64,000 nucleotides of DNA, from assembly GCA_017798125.1 (NCBI GenBank), contig CP059070.1, positions 2,542,001-2,606,000 of the forward strand. Reading direction: 5' to 3'. Each line of letters starts with the position of its first letter. The first letter of the stretch is position 1. Position numbers and translations under genes: made by a program. The notes under the pieces are model-generated. The model ran no database searches and had not been told where the DNA came from. It was given only the letters and a program-made list of their open reading frames with translations. Shown piece after piece: positions 55,793-62,644 of the stretch. This stretch comes from Cryomorphaceae bacterium (GTDB lineage: Bacteria; Bacteroidota; Bacteroidia; Flavobacteriales; ECT2AJA-044).

Positions 55793-55796
55793 GCTC
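55780..55796 (-). repeat. dispersed hairpin repeat at GT39 stop
   Basis: CATC, GAGCC, GTA, GGCTC: a third compensated stem. The loop plus the next G makes the TAG stop. Confidence 0.75.
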
Positions 55797-56679
55797 AATC
55801 CTCTTTTGCTTCTTCGCCGATGTTGAGTCGGAATCCGACCTCTTCACCCACCGCTTTGGGATTGAAGATGAAGTAGGTGCCCAAGAGGGAGTTGAAGGCG
55901 AGGCTTAGGTAGAAGAGCAAGCCGATGGCAAGGCTGACTTCCATGCTGAGGCCCAAGGCGTCGGCCCCAAAGACAAAGGCCATTTCGCGTGCTCCAATCA
56001 GCGGAACAATATAGGCGAAGGTGGCGAGCATGAAGACGAAGATGTAGTCTAAGACCGCGGTATCGATCCCGAGGGAAAGCATGACCATGTAAGCCGTCAC
56101 GGCTTGAAGGAATTGAACGGGGAGGCTCAGCAGTTGGGTGATGCCCCATGCGGGTAGGAAGCTCCTGAAGAAGATGCGCGTTACGGCCCAGTTGCCGATG
56201 TAGGCCAAGGGGATGAGCAGATAGAAGAGCGCCCTATTGGGTGGAGCAAAGCTGCTGAAGTAGAAGAACACTCCGGTGACCAATACAAGGGCGGTGAGGC
56301 CCGATCCGCGGTCGATGAGCGCACTCCAGACGAGGGACTTCAAGGGGACAACGGACCGTTTTTTGATCCAATAGGCCTTGTAACCTTCCCCGCCCACGAA
56401 GGGGATGAAAAGGTTGTAAAACATGGACAGCCAAGACAGCTTCAGGATTTGAAGGTCCTTGAATTGAATGCCCTGGGTACGGTAGAAGTAGTTCAAGCGG
56501 TAAACGGCAATCACCTTGCTCAGGAAGAAGGCCAAGACGGCCGCCAACAAGAACGGAATGCGGGCCTCTTTAAGGTATTCCCAAGCCTGCTCCAAGTCCA
56601 CCTTGCGCAGAACCATGAAGATGGCCGCACCGCTAAGGATGATGCGCAGAAGTAATTTTATAGTTTTGTTGACCTTCAA
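55795..56679 (-). CDS. lysylphosphatidylglycerol synthase-type TM flippase (UPF0104)
   Basis: About 294 residues with eight or so helices and the family motifs NLFIPFVGGEGYKAYWI and LIGAREMAFVFGADAL. The start is uncertain: an in-frame ATG at 56745 would overlap the divergent methyltransferase gene, so TTG at 56679 (LKVNKTIKLLLR) is preferred. Family members flip or transfer lipid-linked groups. Confidence 0.8.
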   Translation of the reverse strand: MKVNKTIKLLLRIILSGAAIFMVLRKVDLEQAWEYLKEARIPFLLAAVLAFFLSKVIAVYRLNYFYRTQGIQFKDLQILKLSWLSMFYNLFIPFVGGEGYKAYWIKKRSVVPLKSLVWSALIDRGSGLTALVLVTGVFFYFSSFAPPNRALFYLLIPLAYIGNWAVTRIFFRSFLPAWGITQLLSLPVQFLQAVTAYMVMLSLGIDTAVLDYIFVFMLATFAYIVPLIGAREMAFVFGADALGLSMEVSLAIGLLFYLSLAFNSLLGTYFIFNPKAVGEEVGFRLNIGEEAKED

Positions 56680-56728
56680 AAACGTCGAATTTGCCGCAAG
56701 GTACAAAATCGACTTTCCGACCAAACCT

Positions 56729-57562
56729 ATGCGCTTAGAAGACATCGCTCAAAACATCTCTCCTTCCGAATCGGGCATTTACGAGGCGCGCTCCGCTTCG
56801 GCCATCTCGTATCCGGATGAGGGCAATCAGCGCTGCATGCAGGTTGAAGAGCACAGCTTCTGGTTCAAGCATCGAAACAATGTCATCTCGGCCAACGTGG
56901 CGCACTTCAGTCCATCGGCCACCTTCTTTGACATTGGCGGAGGAAACGGCTTTGTCGCCAAACGACTCCAAGACGACGGACGCAGTGTGGTGCTTGTAGA
57001 ACCCGGTCCCAGTGGCGCCAAGAACGCCCATGACCGCGGGGTTGAGCAGGTCCTTTGTTCCACCTTGGAAGATGCCGAATTCCTGCCCGCACAGATGGAA
57101 AGTGCAGGCCTATTTGACGTGGTGGAACACATCGAAGATGACGCCGCATTCTTGCGCAACATCCACACCTACCTCAAGCCAGGAGGGCTGGTGTACTTGA
57201 CCGTCCCGACCTACCGCTGGCTCTGGTCCAACGAAGACGATATCGCCGGGCACTACACCCGGTACACACGCAAGCGCATGAACAAGCTCTTGCGCGGTCT
57301 GGGCTATGACATTGCCTTTTCCACTTATTTCTTTTCCCTGCTGCCGCTTCCCATCTTAATCTTTCGCTCCTTGCCGAGCCGACTTGGAATCCGGCCCAAA
57401 GAGAAAAACATGGAGACCACGCAAAACGAGCACAGCGGAAAATCTGGCTTCCTCGTCAAGCTCGCTCAAAAACTCTGGGACTGGGAACTGAACCGTCTTT
57501 CTCGTCAACGATCCATCGGTTTTGGTGGAAGTTTATTTGTGGTAGCGCGCAAGCGGGATTAA
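56729..57562 (+). CDS. class I SAM-dependent methyltransferase
   Basis: 277 residues from ATG at 56729. Motif I FFDIGGGNGFVAKRL, motif II LVEPGPSGAKNA, LFDVVEHIEDD and LKPGGLVYLTVP. A small-molecule or sugar methyltransferase. In-frame starts up to 213 nt upstream lie in the divergent gene and are rejected. A TAGTTTTG -7 box lies about 60 nt upstream. Confidence 0.9.
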   Translation: MRLEDIAQNISPSESGIYEARSASAISYPDEGNQRCMQVEEHSFWFKHRNNVISANVAHFSPSATFFDIGGGNGFVAKRLQDDGRSVVLVEPGPSGAKNAHDRGVEQVLCSTLEDAEFLPAQMESAGLFDVVEHIEDDAAFLRNIHTYLKPGGLVYLTVPTYRWLWSNEDDIAGHYTRYTRKRMNKLLRGLGYDIAFSTYFFSLLPLPILIFRSLPSRLGIRPKEKNMETTQNEHSGKSGFLVKLAQKLWDWELNRLSRQRSIGFGGSLFVVARKRD

Positions 57563-57627
57563 TCCTCCCTCACCACCTCTGGCCCTAAGTGCCACGTTTA
57601 GGCCCTGGTTCCGACGAACTTGGGCTC

Positions 57628-58836
57628 ATGAAGCCCAGCATCACCCTCCGACACTTGGTTCTCAAAGGCCGCGTCCACTTCGGCCTTGAATTCGACTACA
57701 ACGAGGCGCTGATACATCAGTGTCGGCGACTACAAGCGCGCTGGAGCTCCGCCCACCGCCTTTGGAACCTCCCCTATTCCGAAGCGAACTATCGGAAACT
57801 TCGTGTCTTCTTTCACGAGGCCGTTATTCTGCGCACCGCCGAATTTGACCGCAGCCATCGCAATTATCTGGAGCAACAAAAACTCAAGGTCAACCACAAA
57901 GGCGGTAACCTGAGTTCACTATCCCCTTTTGCCCGGCAGGAGCTCCGAGCCGTAGACCGCTATTTGAGTATGCGCCGATACAGCGAGCGTACGCGCAAGA
58001 CCTATGGCTATCTGCTTTCGGTCTTCTTTGCCACCATAGAATTTGACCGACATACGGCACTGAATTTCCGACTCGTCAACGACTACAATTCCGACCACGT
58101 GGTGCGTTCTGGCTATAGTGTATCCTACCAGAGGCAATTCATCGGAGCTTTAAAAATATACCTCAAACTCCGCCCCCACTTCCCCATTGTCGCCGACAAA
58201 CTCGAACGGCCCGATAAGCAGAAGCGATTACCCACCGTCCTCAGCGAGGAGGAAGTCATGAAGCTCATAGCGCAAATTCCCCAACTCAAGCACCGCACCA
58301 TCGTCGCCACGCTCTACGCCACCGGCATGCGCATCAGTGAAGCTTTGAACCTAGAACTCAAGCACATCGACTTCCAGCGCAACATGATCCACATCGTGCA
58401 AAGCAAAGGCAAAAAGGACCGGGTCATTGGTCTTTCTGAATCCTTGAAGATTCTCCTTGTCAACTACCTCCGCGATTATCATCCTCAGATTTATCTTTTC
58501 AACGGTCAAGGCGGCGGACGGTACAGTGGCTCCAGCGTTCGGCAGATCATTCACCGAGCGGCCCAACGCGCCGGCATCTCCAAAAAAGTGACCCCGCACA
58601 CCCTCCGACACAGCTACGCCACACACCTACTGGACCAAGGCGTGGACGTGCGTCACGTTCAAGAACTCCTCGGTCACTCCAAACCTGAAACAACCATGAT
58701 CTACACCCATGTGAGCACCAAAAAACTCGTACAAATTAGGAGCCCTTTCGACGCCGCCTTGCAGCGACATCAGCAATTCGACCAGCAAGACTCGGAACGA
58801 TTGCTTCAAGGCGGTGACCCCAAACTTCGATTCTAA
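57628..58836 (+). CDS. tyrosine recombinase, candidate cassette integrase
   Basis: 402 residues from ATG at 57628. An N-terminal ~85-residue module (HFGLEFDYNEALIHQCRRLQARWSSAHRLWNLPYS) is typical of Bacteroidota integrases. SAM-like core-binding domain at about 105-190. The catalytic set is complete: Arg235 (TGMRISEAL), Lys about 260-262, His324/Arg327 (HTLRH), His350 and nucleophile Tyr359 (MIYTH). The end (STKKLVQIRSPFDAAL) resembles the IntI ending RSPLD. However, the extra ~16-residue patch between motifs II and III that defines classical IntI is not present. It lies 650 bp upstream of an integron-like array and on the same strand. Confidence 0.9.
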   Translation: MKPSITLRHLVLKGRVHFGLEFDYNEALIHQCRRLQARWSSAHRLWNLPYSEANYRKLRVFFHEAVILRTAEFDRSHRNYLEQQKLKVNHKGGNLSSLSPFARQELRAVDRYLSMRRYSERTRKTYGYLLSVFFATIEFDRHTALNFRLVNDYNSDHVVRSGYSVSYQRQFIGALKIYLKLRPHFPIVADKLERPDKQKRLPTVLSEEEVMKLIAQIPQLKHRTIVATLYATGMRISEALNLELKHIDFQRNMIHIVQSKGKKDRVIGLSESLKILLVNYLRDYHPQIYLFNGQGGGRYSGSSVRQIIHRAAQRAGISKKVTPHTLRHSYATHLLDQGVDVRHVQELLGHSKPETTMIYTHVSTKKLVQIRSPFDAALQRHQQFDQQDSERLLQGGDPKLRF

Positions 58837-58876
58837 ATCATATTAATTATTGGTACTTTTGAGTAAATCTGTAGAT

Positions 58877-59155
58877 ATGAGCAAGAATACTTCCATAGCA
58901 CTAGGCCCTCACTTCGATTCCTTTATTCACGATCAAATCGAGAGCGGTCGATTCAAAAATGTGAGCGAAGTTATTCGCGCTGGACTACGGCTATTGGAGG
59001 AACGAGACGAAAAGAAAAAGGCAGTCCTCAAGGCTCTAGAAGAAGGACTGCTCAGCCCTGCGGTCGCTGATTTTGATCCTCAAGACTTCTATCAAAAGAC
59101 CCAAAACAAAGTAAATTATGGGTCATTACCAGATCAGTCAAAAGGCACTACTTGA
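58877..59155 (+). CDS. parD: ParD-type antitoxin
   Basis: 92 residues from ATG at 58877. The ribbon-helix-helix SIALGPHFDSFIHDQIESGRFKNVSEVIRAGLRLLEERD is followed by a toxin-binding tail. Preceded by TACTTTTG (58854-58861). Its end overlaps the toxin start by 38 nt. Type II addiction modules often stabilise cassette arrays. Confidence 0.9.
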   Translation: MSKNTSIALGPHFDSFIHDQIESGRFKNVSEVIRAGLRLLEERDEKKKAVLKALEEGLLSPAVADFDPQDFYQKTQNKVNYGSLPDQSKGTT

Positions 59156-59405
59156 CCTTGAAGAAATCGTAAACTTCACTTTGAAGCAATGGTCCCAAAA
59201 GCAATCCAAACGGTACTATGACGGACTGATCAAAACCATCGAGTCGATTTCCTTGAATCCTCGAATCGGCAAACCATACCCTGGGCCCATTAAGGGGATT
59301 CGATTGATTTCCTATGAACGTCACCTCATCTATTATCGTGTTTCGACTTTGGACAAAACCATCCTTGTTGTTCGGATTCTCCATCAACGAATGCGGCCAC
59401 TTTAA
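59118..59405 (+). CDS. parE: ParE/RelE-family toxin
   Basis: 95 residues. ISQKALLDLEEIVNFTLKQWSQKQSKRYYDGLIKTIESI ... GIRLISYERHLIYYRV is the ParE fold. Partner antitoxin is directly upstream. ParE toxins poison DNA gyrase in studied cases; RelE-type mRNA cleavage is the alternative. Confidence 0.9.
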   Translation: MGHYQISQKALLDLEEIVNFTLKQWSQKQSKRYYDGLIKTIESISLNPRIGKPYPGPIKGIRLISYERHLIYYRVSTLDKTILVVRILHQRMRPL

Positions 59406-59406
59406 T

Positions 59407-59444
59407 CCCCGATAATCAACCCCGAATTCCCGGGGTTATCCGGG
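59407..59444. terminator. GC-rich hairpin after parE
   Basis: AACCCCG (59418-59424) pairs with CGGGGTT (59431-59437), extended by outer CCCCGAT/ATCCGGG with a 4-nt bulge. It begins 2 nt after the toxin stop. A terminator or part of the array's primary attachment region. No strong U-run. Confidence 0.5.
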
Positions 59445-59487
59445 CACCCCACCTATATTTTTACTAATTTCCCACAACTAATAACCA

Positions 59488-59497
59488 GTTGGGCACA
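59488..59497 (+). repeat. R'-like core site opening the array (attI candidate)
   Basis: GTTGGGC fits the GTTRRRY core. No R'' partner lies directly upstream, so this may be the attI-type junction. A TATATTTT box about 27 nt upstream could be an array promoter, one base off consensus. Confidence 0.6.
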
Positions 59498-59528
59498 ATA
59501 ATTCTCACTTCGGACTTTCTCGGTTGGT

Positions 59529-60341
59529 ATGACTTCAAGAATCCTCCTTCTCTTTTTCACTCTAATACTTGGGAATACCGTACTTAAAGGGCAGTCAAAA
59601 ATTCATACGGATAGAATAAGTTATTTCGATAGTAAAGTTGTCGCAAGTGGAATACTGCAAAGTCAAAGTGGGTTTTTATTGTACCCAAAAGAAACATTGT
59701 ACTCTTCCAATCTTCCGGCATCCGGAATAGCTGATACGGTTTCTACCTTTGGATTGAATCAATACTTCAGGTTTGGTTTTGCTAAAAGGTTAGAAATCGG
59801 TGTTGGAATGGATTCATGGATAAATACACGTGATAAGTTCAACGTAGTTGATCTCGATTTTCAATTTCGTGGTCAAATCATACGAGAGAAAAGGTTTTGT
59901 CTTTCTGGAATCGTGGGTTATCAAACTCACCCTTACAGACTTGAAGGTCAAAGCATCTATTTGACCTTGTCTGGTCACTATGATTTTGGATGGTTAAAAA
60001 TCTTCGCCAATGCGACTGCAATGCATCGGCAACAATTGATCGAACCAGTTATTGGTACGGAAAACACTGAATATGACAGAGCGCTTTTCCCTATTCGAGT
60101 TACCCCGGTATTTATTATCAGCAAAAACACGAATGCTTTCGTGACGATTGACTGGGGGTATTCAATTGTGTTGAACGAAGAAGAGAGACCTTTTTTCGGA
60201 GATATTTCACCAACAACTTTTGGTATTAGTCATCAGCTTAGCTCAACTCTGCTTTTTGATTTAAGCTTTACTACAACATTTGACAAAGACCAACCGTATG
60301 GCCAAATCAACTTTGGGTTATCATGGCAGATGATAAAGTAG
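59529..60341 (+). CDS. cassette 1: exported beta-rich protein
   Basis: 270 residues. Signal peptide (MTSRILLLFFTLILGNTVLKGQ) followed by strand-rich sequence (NQYFRFGFAKRLEIGVGMDSWI, PYGQINFGLSWQMIK) with a final aromatic strand, as in small outer-membrane barrels. No named family recognised. Starts 35 nt after the R' core, typical for a cassette gene. Confidence 0.8.
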   Translation: MTSRILLLFFTLILGNTVLKGQSKIHTDRISYFDSKVVASGILQSQSGFLLYPKETLYSSNLPASGIADTVSTFGLNQYFRFGFAKRLEIGVGMDSWINTRDKFNVVDLDFQFRGQIIREKRFCLSGIVGYQTHPYRLEGQSIYLTLSGHYDFGWLKIFANATAMHRQQLIEPVIGTENTEYDRALFPIRVTPVFIISKNTNAFVTIDWGYSIVLNEEERPFFGDISPTTFGISHQLSSTLLFDLSFTTTFDKDQPYGQINFGLSWQMIK

Positions 60342-60358
60342 AATTTTGTATTTACTGT

Positions 60359-60483
60359 GCCCAACAACACGCAAAGCCAAGCGCTCTGTGTTCCCTCCTC
60401 TCAAGACGTCAACTTAACTATTCAGCTTTCTTATCTTGTGATCTAATCGCAAGGCGCCTGTCCTTGCCTGTAAACCGTTAGGC
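60359..60483 (+). repeat. attC-like site A
   Basis: 125 nt. R'' GCCCAAC (60359-60365), 5-nt spacer, L'' GCAAAGCCAAGCGC (60371-60384), central region, L' GCGCCTGTCCTTGC (60454-60467), 9-nt spacer, R' GTTAGGC (60477-60483). L'' and the complement of L' agree at 11 of 14 positions, and two of the three mismatches become G-T pairs on the bottom strand, the strand folded in integrons. Confidence 0.75.
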
Positions 60484-60539
60484 AACATAGGGTTTGAGTC
60501 TTCCGTTCAAGAATAGCTAATACCGCAAATGGGATACCC

Positions 60540-61172
60540 TTGAGCTTCAAAACCCGAATTACTTTCCTCTTCTTAGCCAATTTGCTGCTCTTGTCTCCAA
60601 GAGTGTTTAGTCAATCCCAATCGTCAATAGTTACAGGATACTCTCACAGCGCGTCTGGCAATCATTTGAGAATAGGATATGAACTTCAATTTAAAAGCAA
60701 GTGGCATGTTCAAGTTGGCCTCAAATATTTAGACGGACAGGATTTATATCAGAATAGCGAAAAGGGGTACGCATATTTCGGCCAATTTACTGGAGTAGAT
60801 ATATGGGAAAACCTTGGGGTCTTTGCATCCCTTGACATGACTGTAATTCAAACCCTACCCTATTCTCGAATCTACACTAAACTGGATGTTCAAGTCAATA
60901 AAACAAGACTTACGGGAACAAGTATTTCTCTTCCATCCTATGAGACCTCAGAATGGTTAACCGATCCACTCTTTAACTTAGAAACTCTATTCGGAATTGG
61001 AGTTGAAGCAAAATTCTTGAAGAGAACTTATCTTTTTGCCGAAGGAGGCTTAGGATTTATAGTAGTGGATAGATATCCGAATCTGCCGGAAAGACCGCTC
61101 GTATGGGATTGGGCTCGGTACTTTCAAATAGGGATAAAATATGAACTTGGTGAAAAGGAGAAAGCGGGCTAA
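60540..61172 (+). CDS. cassette 2: exported beta-rich protein
   Basis: 210 residues. The start is TTG at 60540 (no in-frame ATG nearby), giving a signal peptide that ends LLLLSPRVFSQ. Strand-rich body (LRIGYELQFKSKWHVQVGLKYLDGQDLY; YFQIGIKYELGEKEKAG), suggestive of an outer-membrane or periplasmic barrel-like protein. No family recognised. Lies 57 nt after R'. Confidence 0.75.
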   Translation: MSFKTRITFLFLANLLLLSPRVFSQSQSSIVTGYSHSASGNHLRIGYELQFKSKWHVQVGLKYLDGQDLYQNSEKGYAYFGQFTGVDIWENLGVFASLDMTVIQTLPYSRIYTKLDVQVNKTRLTGTSISLPSYETSEWLTDPLFNLETLFGIGVEAKFLKRTYLFAEGGLGFIVVDRYPNLPERPLVWDWARYFQIGIKYELGEKEKAG

Positions 61173-61184
61173 GGATTCTACGTT

Positions 61185-61310
61185 GCCTAACAACACGCAA
61201 AGCCAAGCGCTCTAATTCTCCTACTCTCGAGTCCTCGACTAAACTATTCAGCTTTATTATCTTGTGAACTAAACCGCAAGGCGCCTGTCCTTGCCTGTAA
61301 ACCGTTGAGT
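61185..61310 (+). repeat. attC-like site B1
   Basis: 126 nt. R'' GCCTAAC (61185-61191), L'' (61197-61210) and L' (61281-61294) identical to those of site A, R' GTTGAGT (61304-61310). The central part differs from site A while the arms are conserved. Confidence 0.75.
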
Positions 61311-61329
61311 GCAATCGCTGCGCGACAGC

Positions 61330-61485
61330 ACCCAACTGGGTGGGAGCGCTTGAGCATCGCGCCGTAGGCGCATATAGGTCGTCATTTCTTGATCGCATAT
61401 TCATCGAAGAACTCGAATTTCGGAAGCCTTCTTATCTTCACTACTATATCGCAGGGCGTCTTTCTTTTCCTGCAAACCATTGACA
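61330..61485 (+). repeat. attC-like site B2 (diverged)
   Basis: R'' ACCCAAC (61330-61336) lies only 19 nt after the R' of B1, and GCACCCAAC matches the complement of that R' at 8 of 9 positions, so an ORF-less mini cassette is implied. The right end reads AAACCATTGACA, with A in place of the core G, so the site may be inactive. It contains a dispersed hairpin repeat at 61355-61371. Confidence 0.55.
61355..61371 (-). repeat. dispersed hairpin repeat in attC-like B2
   Basis: CATC, GCGCC, GTA, GGCGC, at the same relative place as in site C. Confidence 0.8.
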
Positions 61486-61534
61486 TGCACTATAACATGA
61501 TTTGGATTAACCTTCCGACTATACATCTAGACTA

Positions 61535-62398
61535 ATGAAGTTTCGGAACTCACTTTTGGTCGTTTTGTTTCTTGCATTTTACGCATGCAGTTTTCAACAT
61601 TCAAATGAATATAATAGGAAAGTAGAGCTCGAAGGAGAACATAACTTCAGAGATCTTGGAGCTTACCGAACAACAGATAACCAAGCGATTAAAAAAGGGT
61701 TGCTATATCGTTCGGGTACACTCCATAAACTAACGGACAACGACATAGAGATACTCGAAGAACGAGGCATAAAAACGGTTATTAATTTCTTGACGAAGTC
61801 TGAAAGAGAAAATCAAGGAGCTGACAGATTACCGCAGAACGTAAAGTCAATCAATCTGCCAATCGAAGGTTTCGGAAGTGAAGTTGATGACTTAATCGTC
61901 GCCCGAAAAACAGGCGACTTTTCGAAGATTCCTGCTGATCTGAACTACAGTATTCATCAGGTTTTACCAAACACAGGCAAACAATCCTATGCGGAACTTT
62001 TTAGTGTTCTTGCTGATGAAAGCAATTATCCTATTGTTTTTCATTGTTCTCATGGCGTGCATAGAACTGGAACTGCAGCCGCTTTAATTCTTAGCATACT
62101 TGGTGTTCCTTGGCAAACCATCAGCGATGACTACATGCTTTCTAATGAATACAGATTAGCTGAAAGTACAAGGAGAGTTGATCAGTTATCAGCAATTGCA
62201 GAGGACAATCCTAGTATTACTGATAAGGCAATCAACAGAAAGAATATTGAGGCTTTTTACTTCCTTCAACCAGAATACATTGACGGAACAAAATCATACA
62301 TTCTAGAAAACTATGGTTCATTTGAATCGTATTTACAGTCCGCAGATATCAGCCAAGAACAGCTTGAACAGATCAGGAATATTCTATTAGAAGAATAG
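61535..62398 (+). CDS. cassette 3: tyrosine-phosphatase-like lipoprotein
   Basis: 287 residues. A probable lipoprotein signal (LFLAFYACSF, Cys18) precedes a Y_phosphatase3 domain: EGEHNFRDLGAYRTTDNQAIKKGLLYRSGTLHKLTD, and the P-loop HCSHGVHRTG with nucleophile Cys171 and Arg177 (CX5R). Acts on phosphotyrosine or phosphoinositide-like substrates outside the cytoplasm (inference). Confidence 0.88.
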   Translation: MKFRNSLLVVLFLAFYACSFQHSNEYNRKVELEGEHNFRDLGAYRTTDNQAIKKGLLYRSGTLHKLTDNDIEILEERGIKTVINFLTKSERENQGADRLPQNVKSINLPIEGFGSEVDDLIVARKTGDFSKIPADLNYSIHQVLPNTGKQSYAELFSVLADESNYPIVFHCSHGVHRTGTAAALILSILGVPWQTISDDYMLSNEYRLAESTRRVDQLSAIAEDNPSITDKAINRKNIEAFYFLQPEYIDGTKSYILENYGSFESYLQSADISQEQLEQIRNILLEE

Positions 62399-62448
62399 CT
62401 GCATGCAGGCATTGTACTAAGGGGATTAATATGCCCTTTATACCCACC

Positions 62449-62627
62449 GTTGGGAGCAATCCCTCCAATACAGCATCCAACTAGGTGAGCGCTTGAGCAT
62501 CGCGCCGTAGGCGCATAAAGGCCGTCATTCCTTTTTTATACATTCTTGAAAGACCTCGAATCTTGGCAGCCTTCTTATCTTGTAAGTGAATCGCAAGGCG
62601 CCTGTTCTTGCCAGCTAACCGCTCGTC
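62449..62627 (+). repeat. attC-like sites C0/C (diverged)
   Basis: A lone R'-like GTTGGGA (62449-62455) is followed after 19 nt by R'' ATCCAAC (62475-62481), 7 of 9 complementary, repeating the B1/B2 junction. Site C then shares with B2 the hairpin repeat (62498-62514) and the block CCTTCTTATCTT, and ends CAAGGCGCCTGTTCTTGCC like sites A and B1. The final core (GCTCGTC) is degenerate. Confidence 0.55.
62498..62514 (-). repeat. dispersed hairpin repeat in attC-like C
   Basis: CATC, GCGCC, GTA, GGCGC, with matching flanks (GAGCGCTTGAG before it) to the copy at 61355. Confidence 0.8.
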
Positions 62628-62644
62628 ACGATAAAGTTCAATAA

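Larger units (their letters stand above)
59488..62627 (+). mobile_element. integron-like gene cassette array
   Basis: A run of plus-strand, AT-richer genes separated by related repeats. Cassette 1 begins GTTGGGCACA (59488-59497) and its 3' site begins TGTGCCCAAC (60356-60365), exact reverse complements. Cassette 2 begins GTTAGGCAAC (60477-60486) and ends at GTTGCCTAAC (61182-61191), again exact. In integrons the R' bases of a circular cassette's attC come from its own 5' end, so this self-matching is the expected mark of cassettes. Later cassettes are more diverged. The array continues at least to 62627 and may run past the right edge. Confidence 0.75.

Noticed and set aside
60342-62644. CRISPR array in the repeated region
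   Set aside because: Repeats are ~125 bp, few, imperfect and separated by whole genes. No short direct repeats with uniform spacers and no cas genes.
62399-62644. tRNA or other small RNA gene in the cassette spacers
   Set aside because: No cloverleaf or CCA-type end could be drawn. The sequence is explained by the attC-like and hairpin repeats.
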